Of a stretch of 64,000 nt of DNA, positions 31,853 to 41,074 are shown in pieces. Source of the stretch: Sphaerimonospora sp050942215 (GTDB lineage: Bacteria; Actinomycetota; Actinomycetes; Streptosporangiales; Streptosporangiaceae); contig NZ_CP192056.1 of NCBI RefSeq assembly GCF_050942215.1, positions 1,178,001-1,242,000 on the forward strand, given 5' to 3'. Position numbers and translations under genes: made by a program. Position 1 is the stretch's first letter. Every line of letters begins with the position of its first letter. Below the pieces are notes generated by a model, which saw only the letters and a list, made by a program, of their open reading frames with translations, was not told the DNA's origin and ran no database searches.

Positions 31853-32773
31853 TCAGCGCCGGAATACGGAAATATCGGTTACGTCGCTCACCCCGGGCAT
31901 CCCCTCGAAGATCTTTTCGACCTCGTCCCTCGCCGGCGGCCTCTTCAGCCTCACGTAGAACGTCTCGGGCAGATAAGCGACGTCGTTCGCGGCTGAACCG
32001 GTCTCCTCCCAGTAGGAGTGGCGGAGCGTCTTCAGGTAGTGCGCGGGGTCCTCCAGGTAGACGGCCTCGACGTCGGGCAGGGCTTCGATGCGGTCAAGGA
32101 CGTTCCGCTTCTCGTCGTCGGTCGGCCTGCCCCGCCCCTTGCACGGGTCGGTGGGCAGGCTGCTCGACTCGGGACAGAGGGAGATCCCGATGTCCGCCTT
32201 GTCCCACCAGAAGCCGTCCCGGAACAGGAAGACGTTCGCCACTCCCGGCAGGGCCTCGATCCGGTGCCGCAGCGCCGTCCAGTCCCCGGGCTTGACGCGG
32301 GCCCGGTACGCCTCCGGTATGTCGATGAGGTCGGGCTCTGTCCCCCTTGTCGATTTCTCCCGGAGATCGGCGCGGGTCTCCTCCCGGCTTTCGAAGCGGA
32401 TATCCCGTAGTTCCGGCATCGCCCGCAGGCCTGCCTCGATCTTCTGTTTGTCGGCCGCCGTGGCCGCCCCTCCGGCACGGCAGGTCTCCCAACCGGCGTC
32501 GAAGTCCGTGCCCCTGCACAGAAACACCGAAAGCCGGCCCGTCTGAGGCCAGGGGCCGTCCGGGGGTGGTAGCGGCCGACCGGACTTCCCGTACAGGTGC
32601 AGGCCGCTCACGCCCAGTCCGGCCGCCAGTGCCACCGACAACCCCACCACGGTCAGCGGCCTCCGGCGCGCCCGTGCCCAGGCGGCGGCCCGCTCGCTCG
32701 GCCGTGGCCCGTCGCCGGAGTCGGCGCCGAACGACAGTTCCTCACTTCGCGGATCTTCTGGCGACGGACGCAT
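31853..32773 (-). CDS. Membrane-anchored tandem FtsX-type ectodomain protein
   Basis: The 306-aa product has a cytoplasmic N-terminus, one membrane helix (PLTVVGLSVALAAGLGVSGLHLYG, about 39-62) and an extracellular region made of two similar domains. Domain one (about 80-180: LSVFLCRGTDFDAGWETC, IEAGLRAMPELRDIRFESREETRADLREK) and domain two (about 195-305: IGISLCPESSS, LDRIEALPDVEAVYLEDPAHYLKTLRHSYWEE, then FYVRLKRPPARDEVEKIFEGMPGVSDVTD) match the extracellular domain of the division protein FtsX. No permease helices and no FtsE neighbour are present. FtsX ectodomains recruit peptidoglycan hydrolases, so a free-standing version may regulate wall hydrolysis. The neighbours are envelope-glycan genes. 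Confidence 0.72.
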   Translation of the reverse strand: MRPSPEDPRSEELSFGADSGDGPRPSERAAAWARARRRPLTVVGLSVALAAGLGVSGLHLYGKSGRPLPPPDGPWPQTGRLSVFLCRGTDFDAGWETCRAGGAATAADKQKIEAGLRAMPELRDIRFESREETRADLREKSTRGTEPDLIDIPEAYRARVKPGDWTALRHRIEALPGVANVFLFRDGFWWDKADIGISLCPESSSLPTDPCKGRGRPTDDEKRNVLDRIEALPDVEAVYLEDPAHYLKTLRHSYWEETGSAANDVAYLPETFYVRLKRPPARDEVEKIFEGMPGVSDVTDISVFRR

Positions 32774-32792
32774 GCGGGGACTGTACCGATCA

Positions 32793-35018
32793 TCACTGTG
32801 GGACGGTCATCCAGACGTCGATGTTGAGCGACCAGGTGCCGTCGGGCGGATCAACCAGAGAACGCTCGTCCTGACGGGTGCGCAGCGCCACCACCGGGGA
32901 GGCCGTGCCGTACGGCTCCAGCTGGTCCGCCTGGGCGGCGAGCAGCACGGGGACCCGTCCGGTGGCCCGCACCTCGCCGATCAGCCGCGCCACGTCGGCG
33001 TACAGCGGCACGCTGGTGCCGGGCGGGAAGGCGACCCGGGCGGCGGGCACCCCGCACACCCCGCGTACGAGCTGGCCGAAGCGGTCACCGGTCACCCGTT
33101 CGACGAAGAGCACGGACGCGTTCCGCGGGAGCGCGGCGCACAGATCGGCCGCTGCGGCGGCCTCACCCCGGTTCACCGGTGAGAACGCCGTGCCGATCGA
33201 CGTGACGGCGGCCGGGACCACGAGCAGCACGGCCCCCGCGACCACCAGCGGACCGGTGCGGCGGCCGGAACCCCGGGCTCGCGCACGCAGCCACCGCAGA
33301 CCCCAGACGGCGAGCAGGATCAGCCCGGGGATCACCACGGGCACGAGCCGCCGCGAGGCCCAGGGGTGATCCGGCGTGATGCCGGGCCGCCACAGCGTCG
33401 TCAACGTGGTCCACCCGATGATCGCGAGGGGCAGCAGCCGGCCGAGCTCCCGCCCCCTGGCCAGGCGATGGACGAGTACGGCCGCCGCCAGCGTGGCCAG
33501 CACGACCACGGGAATCCCGACGTACCAGAACAACCAGTGCAGCGAGTCCTCGTAATAGAGGCGGGTGCGGTCGAGCGGCAGGCGGTTCGCCTCCTGCGTC
33601 TTCTCGATGAACTCCGCCGTCAGCGCGTCCTCCGGGCTGTCCGGGACCCGGCGCACGGTCTGCACCCAGGGGCGTACGGCGAGGGCCGCCATGACCAGCA
33701 CGACGAGCCCGGCCGCGACCTCCGGCAGCCGCCGGACCGGCAGCCGGACCCGCCGGCCGAACGGATCGCCGCGCGAGAGCCGGGCCGCCGCGAGCCGCGG
33801 CGCGAGAGCCGTACCCGCCGCCGTGAGCACCAGCACGGCGGCGCAGATGCCCAGCAGGGGGTTGAGCGAGCCGGAGAGATATTCGGCGTACGGCCGGGCG
33901 AGGACGTAGCAGGCCGTGAGGCCCCAGAGCGCCCCGACGGCGAGCCCGCCCAGCAGCGGCACGCCGAGCCGTCCGGCCATGCCCGCGGGGAGCGATGCGC
34001 CGTCGGCGCGGGTACGGGAGATCCGGTGCAGTGCGATGAGCAGCCCGGCGAACGGCAGCACGGGCAGCACATCGCGCAGGCCGTCGATGCGGACGAGCAG
34101 GGAGAGTCCGAAGGCCAGTCCGGCGAGCGCGGCGGGCACCCCCGCCCCGGTCCGGCCGGTCGGCGTCTGCGGAGACCGGGGCCGATCGGATCGGGCCCGG
34201 CGCCAGGCGTCGGCCCACAGGCTCAGCCCGCCGAAGATCAGGATCAGCGAGGGGATCTCGCTGAAGGTGGTCCTGGAGGTGTAGAGCACCGGAAGGCCGA
34301 CCGCGAACGCGAGCGCCGCCAGGGGGGACCAGCGTGCGCCGGCCAGGCGAGCCACCGTCCCGGCGAAGGTCAGCACGGCGAGCGCGCCCAGCACCGGCGG
34401 CACGAGCAGCAGGCCGGGGATGCCCGCCACCCAGTCGCCGATCGCGTGGATCATCGGAGACCCGGCCATGAACTGGGGGAGGATCCCGTCGTCTGTGGCG
34501 TAGAAGCCCATGCCGTCGAACCACAGGGCCGGGTCGGGGCCGCCGAAGTCTCCCCTCGGGATCGGCAGAGAGCCGTGCCGTGCCAGCCAGATGGCGTACT
34601 GCGCGTACGTGCCAGGATCACGCCGGACCAGCAGCTGCTCGCCGCGGAAGATCCCGTTGAAGACGCCGGAGGCGGCGGCGATGGCCAGCACGGCCGCCGT
34701 CTGCCCGGCCGTCGCGGAGATCGTCTCGGCAGATCGGCGCAGGCCGTACCGGCACAGCAGCACGGCCAGCCCGCCCCCGGCCACCAGCGTCGGCAGCGGC
34801 CGGAACCAGCCGAGCAGCAGCAGCGGCAGCCCCGCGAGCAGCCATCCGCTGAGGACGAGCACGGGCACGGCGGACCCGACGGCGAGCACGCGGCCCGCCG
34901 AGGGCCGGGCCGTCTGTCGGTGCGGAGAGCGGTCGGTCGCGATGACGCCGAGCGTAACCGCCCGTCCTGACACCTTCTCCCTCAGCGGACTCGAATCGAT
35001 CGAACGTCTCCCCCGCAC
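32793..35018 (-). CDS. Multi-pass GT-C-like glycosyltransferase or membrane protein
   Basis: The frame begins at a GTG at 35018; another GTG at 34973 is possible and ribosome-site evidence is weak. The 741-aa product has about thirteen helices. An early luminal loop carries RRDPGTYAQYAIWLARHGSLPIPRGDFGGPDPALWFDG, which includes acidic residues typical of GT-C fold enzymes (PMT/ArnT/AglB superfamily). A C-terminal soluble domain starts near AADLCAALPRNASVLFVERV. These enzymes move sugars from polyprenol-phosphate donors on the outer face of the membrane. It is divergent from a second GT-C-like gene, with only 41 bases between the starts. Donor and acceptor unknown. Confidence 0.65.
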   Translation of the reverse strand: MRGRRSIDSSPLREKVSGRAVTLGVIATDRSPHRQTARPSAGRVLAVGSAVPVLVLSGWLLAGLPLLLLGWFRPLPTLVAGGGLAVLLCRYGLRRSAETISATAGQTAAVLAIAAASGVFNGIFRGEQLLVRRDPGTYAQYAIWLARHGSLPIPRGDFGGPDPALWFDGMGFYATDDGILPQFMAGSPMIHAIGDWVAGIPGLLLVPPVLGALAVLTFAGTVARLAGARWSPLAALAFAVGLPVLYTSRTTFSEIPSLILIFGGLSLWADAWRRARSDRPRSPQTPTGRTGAGVPAALAGLAFGLSLLVRIDGLRDVLPVLPFAGLLIALHRISRTRADGASLPAGMAGRLGVPLLGGLAVGALWGLTACYVLARPYAEYLSGSLNPLLGICAAVLVLTAAGTALAPRLAAARLSRGDPFGRRVRLPVRRLPEVAAGLVVLVMAALAVRPWVQTVRRVPDSPEDALTAEFIEKTQEANRLPLDRTRLYYEDSLHWLFWYVGIPVVVLATLAAAVLVHRLARGRELGRLLPLAIIGWTTLTTLWRPGITPDHPWASRRLVPVVIPGLILLAVWGLRWLRARARGSGRRTGPLVVAGAVLLVVPAAVTSIGTAFSPVNRGEAAAAADLCAALPRNASVLFVERVTGDRFGQLVRGVCGVPAARVAFPPGTSVPLYADVARLIGEVRATGRVPVLLAAQADQLEPYGTASPVVALRTRQDERSLVDPPDGTWSLNIDVWMTVPQ

Positions 35019-35059
35019 GGTCCGGTAGCGTACGCCCAGGACAAGCTTGGGGGCCGCAG

Positions 35060-36538
35060 TTGCGGGTGACGGTCTTGGCCCGTCGGCACGGGTGGTTTCT
35101 GGGGGTTTTCGGACTGGGCGCGGCCCTGCGGATCGTGACCGCGCTCGGCTACCGGCCCGCGCTGTGGTTCCCCGATTCCTACACCTACGTGGTGACCGCC
35201 ATGCGGCCGAGACCCGACCTCGTCCGGCCCGCCGGCTACTCGATGTTCCTGCGCCTGTTCGAGCCGTTCCACAGCTTCGCCGTGGTGACGTTCGTCCAGC
35301 ACGCGCTCGGGCTGCTCGCCGGCGTCATGATCTACGCCACCGTTCTGCGGCGGTGCGGGCGCACCCGGCTGACGGTCTCGCTCGCCGCGCTCGCCGCGGC
35401 CCCCGTCCTGCTCGACGCGTACCAGATCGAGATGGAGCACCTGCTCGTCTCCGACACGCTGTTCACGTTCCTCGTCGTGGCCGCCGCCTGCCTCGCGCTG
35501 CGCCGCCCGCCGTCCACGGGGGCGGCGGCCGCCCTCGGCCTGATCCTGGCCGCCGCGACGCTGACCAGGACCGTCGGCCTCCCGCTCATCGTGGTCTTCG
35601 GGTTCTTCCTGGTCCGGTACGGCTTCGGCCGCGCGCGAGCGGTGCGACGAGACGCGCGGCGGGGCGTGGGGGCGTTCCTGCTGGCCGCGCTCGCGCCGCT
35701 GGCGGCGTACATGGGCTGGTTCCACGCGGCGCACCACCGGGTGGGCCTGGTCGGGGCGAACGGGGTCTTCCTCTACGCGCGGACGATGGTCTTCGCCGAC
35801 TGCTCGATCATGCGGCCGCCCGCCGACCTGGCCGTGCTGTGCGATCCCCGGCCTCCGGTCGAGCGTCCGACCATGCAGGAGTACGTCTGGAGCGACGACT
35901 CGCCCGTGGTCCGGCTGCCCGGCATCACGTTCACCGCGGAGACCGACGCGCTGGCCGGCAGGTTCGCCTGGCTCGCGATCCGGAGCCAGCCGCTCGACTA
36001 CGCGGCGGCGACCCTGACCGAGCTGGGGCGGACGTTCACCTGGCGGCGGCACGTCTACCCCGACGCGGAGATCTACGGATACTACGAGTTCCCCGCGACC
36101 ACGCCCCCACCGCCTGAGCGGCGGCCGGCGATCGTGGGGAAGGAGTTCGCCGAGAGATATGAGCGGGGCCCGATCACCGTGCGGATCGCCGAGCCGTACG
36201 CCGGCTGGATGCGGTCCTACCAGCAGGTGGCGTTCCTGCCGGGGGCGGTGCTGCTCGCCGTGCTCCTGCTGCCGCTGGTTCCGCGTCTCCGCCGGGTCCC
36301 GCGTCTCCCGCACGGGAAGGGGACGCCGTGGGGTGTGGCCGGGGCGGCCGCCTGGGTCCTGCTGATCGTTCCAGCGGCCACGGCACAGTTCGACTACCGG
36401 TACGTGCTGCCCGCGACCCCGCTGGCCTGCCTCGCGGCGGCCCTGGCCATGGGCGTACGCGCCCGCGTTCACGTCGATCCCGACGCCGGAGCGGGGGACC
36501 GTTCCGACCCGGAAGGCGGTAAAGCGCGAGTAAAGTGA
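35060..36538 (+). CDS. GT-C-like membrane glycosyltransferase (phospholipid-carrier dependent)
   Basis: A TTG at 35060 or a GTG at 35066 can start this 492-aa product; the annotated start is uncertain. It has about ten helices, and a first periplasmic loop with LWFPDSYTYVVTAMRPRPDLVRPAGYSMFLRLF, in which the D-S-x-x-Y and following basic residues resemble GT-C catalytic loops. The C-terminus is a charged tail (VHVDPDAGAGDRSDPEGGK). A promoter hexamer TAGCGT lies near 35025, overlapping the leader of the divergent gene. It precedes the LCP gene by about 260 bases. It probably belongs to the same glycan pathway as the neighbouring GT-C and LCP proteins. Confidence 0.7.
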   Translation: MRVTVLARRHGWFLGVFGLGAALRIVTALGYRPALWFPDSYTYVVTAMRPRPDLVRPAGYSMFLRLFEPFHSFAVVTFVQHALGLLAGVMIYATVLRRCGRTRLTVSLAALAAAPVLLDAYQIEMEHLLVSDTLFTFLVVAAACLALRRPPSTGAAAALGLILAAATLTRTVGLPLIVVFGFFLVRYGFGRARAVRRDARRGVGAFLLAALAPLAAYMGWFHAAHHRVGLVGANGVFLYARTMVFADCSIMRPPADLAVLCDPRPPVERPTMQEYVWSDDSPVVRLPGITFTAETDALAGRFAWLAIRSQPLDYAAATLTELGRTFTWRRHVYPDAEIYGYYEFPATTPPPPERRPAIVGKEFAERYERGPITVRIAEPYAGWMRSYQQVAFLPGAVLLAVLLLPLVPRLRRVPRLPHGKGTPWGVAGAAAWVLLIVPAATAQFDYRYVLPATPLACLAAALAMGVRARVHVDPDAGAGDRSDPEGGKARVK

Positions 36539-36574
36539 TTGTCAGCGACGTACCGCAAAATGTCCCACTTTTAG

Positions 36575-36580
36575 TATGAT
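36575..36580 (+). promoter_or_regulatory. Candidate -10 box (TATGAT) upstream of the LCP leader ORF
   Basis: TATGAT, one change from consensus, lies in a locally AT-rich stretch just after the preceding gene. No good -35 is seen at 16-18 bases. Transcription from here would give a leader of about 135 bases before the small ORF at 36723. Confidence 0.35.
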
Positions 36581-36722
36581 CTGCCGCTGGATCGTCCGGG
36601 GCCTCACAGAGTGATCGCAAGAGAGTGGTCGCGGCTCCGATCCCATCAATCAAGGCGCCTCGACTCGCCTCCGTGACCTAATCTCGTGAGCGCGACGGGT
36701 GATCGCCGAGCAAGGAGGACAC

Positions 36723-36800
36723 GTGCGCGAGCGGATCAGTAGCACCTCCGATCGTCCGCCTGTGCCTCCATCCGATTGTGTGACGAGGGCCGTCCGATGA
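36723..36800 (+). CDS. Leader ORF (25 aa) coupled to the LCP gene
   Basis: GTG at 36723 follows AAGGAGG with four bases spacing, one of the best ribosome sites in the window. The frame encodes 25 residues (starts MRERISSTSDRPP) and its TGA overlaps the ATG of the LCP gene (ATGA, 36797-36800). The LCP start itself has only a weak ribosome site, so the small frame probably delivers ribosomes to it. The peptide has no recognisable feature. Confidence 0.5.
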   Translation: MRERISSTSDRPPVPPSDCVTRAVR

Positions 36801-38896
36801 GCGAGCGTCGCCGTGCCTCCACCCGCAACCAGCAGAGCGCGCCCATTCCTGCGGACCAGAAGGTCTGGGGGCCGCAGGACTCCGGGGCGTACGGCGGCGG
36901 CGCGCGGGACGGCGGTTCCGCCTCGCACGGCCGTTCCGGCGCCGGGAGCGGCGGGCGTGGCCGCCGGCGCCATCGGGACGAGTTCTCCTACGAGAGCTCA
37001 CACGACGGCGCCTACGGCGGCTCGTACGGCGGTGATTCCTACGGCGACGCCCAGACCTCCTACGGCGACGCCCAGACCTCCTACGGCGACTCCTACGGCG
37101 GTGGGGATTCCCACGGCGGCCGGGAGGACTACGCGGCCCCTCGCGGGCGGCGGCGCGGCGGCCACCCGACCGGCGAGGACGTCCGGGCCTACACACCACC
37201 GCCGCCGGCGGCACCCGCCGGCGGCGACGACTTCTACGAGGAGGATCGGCCGAGACGACGTCGCGGGCGCAGAGGCGGCGGGGAGGAATCCGCCGCGGCC
37301 TTCCCGGTGGCGGACGGCCACGGTCCGCCCGCCGATGAGCCCGAGGGCTCCGGCCGCCGCGGCCGACGCGGCGGCGGAGGATCCTCCGGCGACGCCGCAG
37401 GAGGCGGAAGCGGCGGCGCACGGCGTGGGCCGGGTCTGTGGGGCTGGGTCAGCATCGTCATGACCAGCGTGCTGGTCATCGGCACGCTCACCGCGTACAA
37501 GACCTATCGCAGCACGCTGGGCCTGATCGGCCGGGAGAAGTCCACCGACGAGCTCGACAAGAACCGTCCCGAGAACCAGACGGGTGCGATCAACGTGCTG
37601 CTGGTCGGGTCGGACACCCGGACCGGGGACAACAAGAAGTACGGCCAGTACATGGAGAACGACGGCGAGCGCACCGACACGATCATGCTTCTGCACGTGT
37701 CGCCCAACCGGGACGGCGCGACGCTGCTCAGCTTCCCACGCGACTCCATGGTGATGATCTCCGCCTGCAAGAACACGAAGACCGGCGCGGTCATCCCGCA
37801 ACACCTGGCACAGATCAACTCGGCGTTCTCCGACGGTGGAATGCGCTGCACCCGGCGGACCATCGAGGACCTGACGAAGATCCGCATCGACCACTTCGTG
37901 AAGGTCGACTTCACCGGCTTCAAGAACATCGTGAACGCGCTCGGCGGCGTCGAGATCTGCCTGCCCCAGGCGGTGAACGACAAGAAGTCGAAGCTGAACC
38001 TCCCCGCGGGGCGCCAGGTGGTGCGCGGCGAGGCCGCCCTCGGTTACGTGCGGCTGCGGCACATCGGCGACGGCAGCGACATCGGCCGGATCAAGCGTCA
38101 GCAGGTCTTCATCTCCCAGGTGGTGAAGAAGGCCACCAGCCGGGCCCTGCTCACCGACATGGGCAAGCTGACGGCGTTCATCGAGGCGACGGCCCAGTCC
38201 GTGACCATGGACGACGACCTCAACACCGACACGCTCATCCAGATCGCGCAGAGCGCCTCGAAGCTCACCGCCAAAGGTTTCAAGGCGACGACGGTGCCGT
38301 GGGAGCCGTACGCTCCCGACAAGAACCGCGTGCAGTGGAAGCAGCCGGACGCGGAGAACCTGTTCAGTGCGATCAGGAACGACACCGAGGTGACCCCGAC
38401 GGCGTCCCCGAGCGCGGCCGCCTCGCCCGGCGCGAAGCCCAAGGAGCCGACCGTCACCAAGCCGCAGCAGGTCAAGGTGCAGGTGTTCAACGGCACCAAC
38501 GAGAACGGCAAGGCCAGGGAAGTCGCCGAGGCGCTGGCCGCCGAGGGCTTCAAGGTCGTCGGCGTCGGCGACGCGCGCCGGCCGGACAACACCGACCAGC
38601 CCAAGACGATGATCCGCTACACCGGGCAGGGCTGGGACTACGCCAAGGTGCTCACCGGGAAGGTCCGGGTGCGCACGGGAGAGGAGACCGCCCAGGTCGC
38701 CCCCGAGACCGGGAAGGTCGTCGCCGGCACGGTGACCCCCTTCACACCAGCGGCCCCCCCTGCCGACGCGCCGAAGGGCAAGGTGCCCGGCCCGATCATC
38801 CAGCTCGTGATCGGCGCCGACTGGGACGGCGTCAAGACGCCGATCCAGGTCGGGGACAACGCGGTGACGGCCGAGACGAACATCTGCGCGACCTGA
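36797..38896 (+). CDS. LCP-family wall-polymer ligase with long Gly/Arg-rich cytoplasmic tail
   Basis: ATG at 36797 (eight in-frame leader codons before it discarded). The first 220 residues are a low-complexity, Gly/Ser/Tyr/Arg-rich tail with a near-perfect SYGDAQT repeat, probably cytoplasmic. One membrane helix follows (LWGWVSIVMTSVLVIGTLTAY). The LCP core shows INVLLVGSDTRTGDN, ERTDTIMLLHVSPNRDGATLLSFPRDSMV, HLAQINSAFSDGG, FTGFKNIVNALGGVEICLP and ALGYVRLRHIGDGSDIGRIKRQQVF. A LytR_C domain is at the end (VKVQVFNGTNENGKAREVAEALAAEGF). The unusually long tail may bind partner proteins or be phosphorylated (inference). Next to GT-C and GT2 genes, it likely attaches their glycan to peptidoglycan. 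Confidence 0.92.
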   Translation: MSERRRASTRNQQSAPIPADQKVWGPQDSGAYGGGARDGGSASHGRSGAGSGGRGRRRHRDEFSYESSHDGAYGGSYGGDSYGDAQTSYGDAQTSYGDSYGGGDSHGGREDYAAPRGRRRGGHPTGEDVRAYTPPPPAAPAGGDDFYEEDRPRRRRGRRGGGEESAAAFPVADGHGPPADEPEGSGRRGRRGGGGSSGDAAGGGSGGARRGPGLWGWVSIVMTSVLVIGTLTAYKTYRSTLGLIGREKSTDELDKNRPENQTGAINVLLVGSDTRTGDNKKYGQYMENDGERTDTIMLLHVSPNRDGATLLSFPRDSMVMISACKNTKTGAVIPQHLAQINSAFSDGGMRCTRRTIEDLTKIRIDHFVKVDFTGFKNIVNALGGVEICLPQAVNDKKSKLNLPAGRQVVRGEAALGYVRLRHIGDGSDIGRIKRQQVFISQVVKKATSRALLTDMGKLTAFIEATAQSVTMDDDLNTDTLIQIAQSASKLTAKGFKATTVPWEPYAPDKNRVQWKQPDAENLFSAIRNDTEVTPTASPSAAASPGAKPKEPTVTKPQQVKVQVFNGTNENGKAREVAEALAAEGFKVVGVGDARRPDNTDQPKTMIRYTGQGWDYAKVLTGKVRVRTGEETAQVAPETGKVVAGTVTPFTPAAPPADAPKGKVPGPIIQLVIGADWDGVKTPIQVGDNAVTAETNICAT

Positions 38897-38999
38897 TCTC
38901 GGACCGCCCCGGCGGGAGAGCCTGCGGCATGGGTCGTACGGGGGCCGGGGGAGCCGAAGTGAGGTCGTGGTTTGACGGGGAAGAGTACATTAACCGGAC

Positions 39000-39932
39000 G
39001 TGAGCCCGCCCGAGACCTCTGGAAGCGCCGTGTCTGACGTCGACAATCCGTACGTGACGATCGTCCTGCCGTGTTACAACGAGCAGGACCACGTGATCGA
39101 CGAGGTCGAGCGCATCTGCGCGGCGATGGACGACAGCGGCTACACCTACGAACTGCTGGCCGTGGACGACTGTTCCACGGACGAGACCCTGGCGCGGCTG
39201 CGCGAGGCGGCGCCGCGGTTCCCGCACATGCGGGTCAAGGCGTTCCACCGCAACGGCGGGTCCGGCACGGTGCGCAGGATCGGCAGCCAGGAGGCCCGCG
39301 GCGAGATCGTCGTGTGGACCGACGCCGACATGACGTATCCGAACGAGCGCATCCCCGAGCTGATCCGGCTCCTGGAGAAGGACTCGGCGATCGACCAGGT
39401 CGTCGGGGCGCGCACCAGCGAGGAGGGCTCGCACAAGATCCTGCGGGTGCCGGCCAAGTGGTTCATCCGCAAGGTCGCCGAGCATCTGGCCGGGCAGAAG
39501 ATCCCCGACCTCAACTCGGGTCTGCGTGCCTTCCGCAAGTCGGTGGCGAAGCCGTACCTGCGGCTGCTGCCCCCCGGCTTCTCCTGCGTGACGACGATCA
39601 CGCTGGCGTTCCTGTCGAACCAGCACGCCGTCTACTACCTGCCGATCGAGTACGCCAAGCGGGCCGGGAAGTCGAAGTTCGGCTTCGTCTCCGACGCCTA
39701 CCGCTACATCCTGCAGGTGCTGCGGATGATCATGTACTTCAACCCGCTCAAGGTGCTCATGCCGCCCGCCATCTGGCTGGTCGTCATCGCCGTGGTGAAG
39801 GGGCTGACCTGGGACATGGTCAAGGACCCGTTCTCCCTCGCGCAGAACACGGTGACGATGTTCGTCAGCGGTCTGATCATCGGCTCGATGGCGCTGCTGG
39901 CCGACCTGATCGTCCGGTCCAGAGACCATTAG
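39000..39932 (+). CDS. Polyprenol-phosphate glycosyltransferase (GT2, DPM1-like)
   Basis: GTG at 39000, eight bases after TACATT (38986-38991) and with no ribosome site, so a leaderless message is likely. The 310-aa enzyme has TIVLPCYNEQDHVIDEVERI, LLAVDDCSTDETL, EIVVWTDADMTYPNERI (metal site), KIPDLNSGLRAFRKSV and a two-helix C-terminal membrane anchor (VLMPPAIWLVVIAVVKGLTW; TVTMFVSGLIIGSMALLADLIV). This is the dolichol/polyprenol-phosphate mannose or glucose synthase layout. It would supply the lipid-linked sugar used by the GT-C-like proteins encoded at 32.8-36.5 kb. The sugar is not defined. Confidence 0.85.
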   Translation: MSPPETSGSAVSDVDNPYVTIVLPCYNEQDHVIDEVERICAAMDDSGYTYELLAVDDCSTDETLARLREAAPRFPHMRVKAFHRNGGSGTVRRIGSQEARGEIVVWTDADMTYPNERIPELIRLLEKDSAIDQVVGARTSEEGSHKILRVPAKWFIRKVAEHLAGQKIPDLNSGLRAFRKSVAKPYLRLLPPGFSCVTTITLAFLSNQHAVYYLPIEYAKRAGKSKFGFVSDAYRYILQVLRMIMYFNPLKVLMPPAIWLVVIAVVKGLTWDMVKDPFSLAQNTVTMFVSGLIIGSMALLADLIVRSRDH

Positions 39933-39944
39933 GCGGGCCACCAC

Positions 39945-41015
39945 GTGAAGATCTCGATCGTCGGCCCGACCCATCCCTACAAGGGCGGCGGGGCACAGCA
40001 CACGACCGAGCTCGCCCACCGGCTGCACGCCCGGGGCCACGACGTGGTGATCGAGTCGTGGCGTGCGCAGTATCCGGCGTTCCTCTATCCCGGGCAGCAG
40101 ACGATCGACAGCCCGGAGGGTGAGCCGTACCCGCATACCCGCCGCGACCTCGACTGGCGGCGGCCGGACGGCTGGGTCCGCTGCGGCAGGCGGCTGCGCG
40201 CGGCCGACCTCGTCGTCCTCGCCGTGCTCAGCCCGGTGCAGGTGCCCGCCTACCGGGGCATTCTGTACGGCCTGAGCGGACGCGCCCCGGTCGTCGCGCT
40301 GTGTCACAACGTGCTGCCGCATGAGCGCAAGCCGTACGACGTGCCGTTGATGAGGGCCCTGCTGCGGCGGGCCGCCGGGGTGCTCGTGCATTCGGAGCAG
40401 CAGGCGGCCGCCGCCCGTGGGCTCACCGGTACGCCGGTGCGGGTGGCCGCGCTGCCGCCGCACCTGCCGGCGCGGAGCCCGGCCGCGGCCGGCGGGCGTG
40501 AGCCGTACGGCAGGCTGCTGTTCTTCGGCATCGTCCGCCCCTACAAGGGCCTCGATCTGCTGCTGCGGGCGCTGGCCCGGCTGCCGGACGTGGGCCTGAC
40601 CGTGGCCGGGGAGTTCTGGGGCGGCCTGGAGGAGACCCGGGCGCTCGTCGCGGAGCTGGGCCTGACGGAACGGGTCGAGCTGCGGCCGGGGTACGTCGCG
40701 GCCGAGGACGTGCCCGGCCTGTTCGCCGGGGTCGACGCCCTCGTGCTGCCGTACCGCTCGGCGACCGCGAGCCAGAACGTGTGGCTCGGCCACGAGCACG
40801 GCGTGCCGGTGATCGCGACCCGCGTCGGCGCGCTGGCCGACAACGTCTCCGACGGCGTCGACGGCCTGCTGGTGGAGCCCGGCTCGGTGGGCGCGCTGGC
40901 CGAGGCGCTCAAGCGGTTCTACGAGCCGGGCACGCCGGAACGGCTGCGCGACTGCGTCCGGCCCGTCGACCCCGAGCCCTACTGGGCCGCCTATCTCGAC
41001 ACGCTTCTCGCGTGA
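39945..41015 (+). CDS. Family 4 glycosyltransferase
   Basis: GTG start 12 bases after the previous stop. The 356-aa GT-B protein begins MKISIVGPTHPYKGGGAQHTTELAHRLHARGH (glycine loop) and has VVALCHNVLPHERK, LLFFGIVRPYKGLDLLLRALARLP (donor-domain start), VELRPGYVAAEDVPGLFAGVDALVLPYRSATASQNVWLGHEHGVPVIAT (GT4 EX7E-like region) and ADNVSDGVDGLLVEPG. Co-transcribed with the polyprenol-phosphate GT2. It transfers a sugar in the cytoplasm, probably to a lipid-linked acceptor. Donor not assignable. Confidence 0.85.
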   Translation: MKISIVGPTHPYKGGGAQHTTELAHRLHARGHDVVIESWRAQYPAFLYPGQQTIDSPEGEPYPHTRRDLDWRRPDGWVRCGRRLRAADLVVLAVLSPVQVPAYRGILYGLSGRAPVVALCHNVLPHERKPYDVPLMRALLRRAAGVLVHSEQQAAAARGLTGTPVRVAALPPHLPARSPAAAGGREPYGRLLFFGIVRPYKGLDLLLRALARLPDVGLTVAGEFWGGLEETRALVAELGLTERVELRPGYVAAEDVPGLFAGVDALVLPYRSATASQNVWLGHEHGVPVIATRVGALADNVSDGVDGLLVEPGSVGALAEALKRFYEPGTPERLRDCVRPVDPEPYWAAYLDTLLA

Positions 41016-41060
41016 TCTCACCGGCCCGGCGGATCGCGCGCCGGGCGGGCCGGGCGAAGG

Positions 41061-41066
41061 TACTGT
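41061..41066 (+). promoter_or_regulatory. Candidate -10 box (TACTGT) for the methyltransferase operon
   Basis: TACTGT is followed eight bases later by a GTG (41075) opening a 15-codon frame. The spacing equals that at other likely leaderless starts in this window, so transcription probably begins at or near the GTG. Confidence 0.42.
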
Positions 41067-41074
41067 TGGGCACC

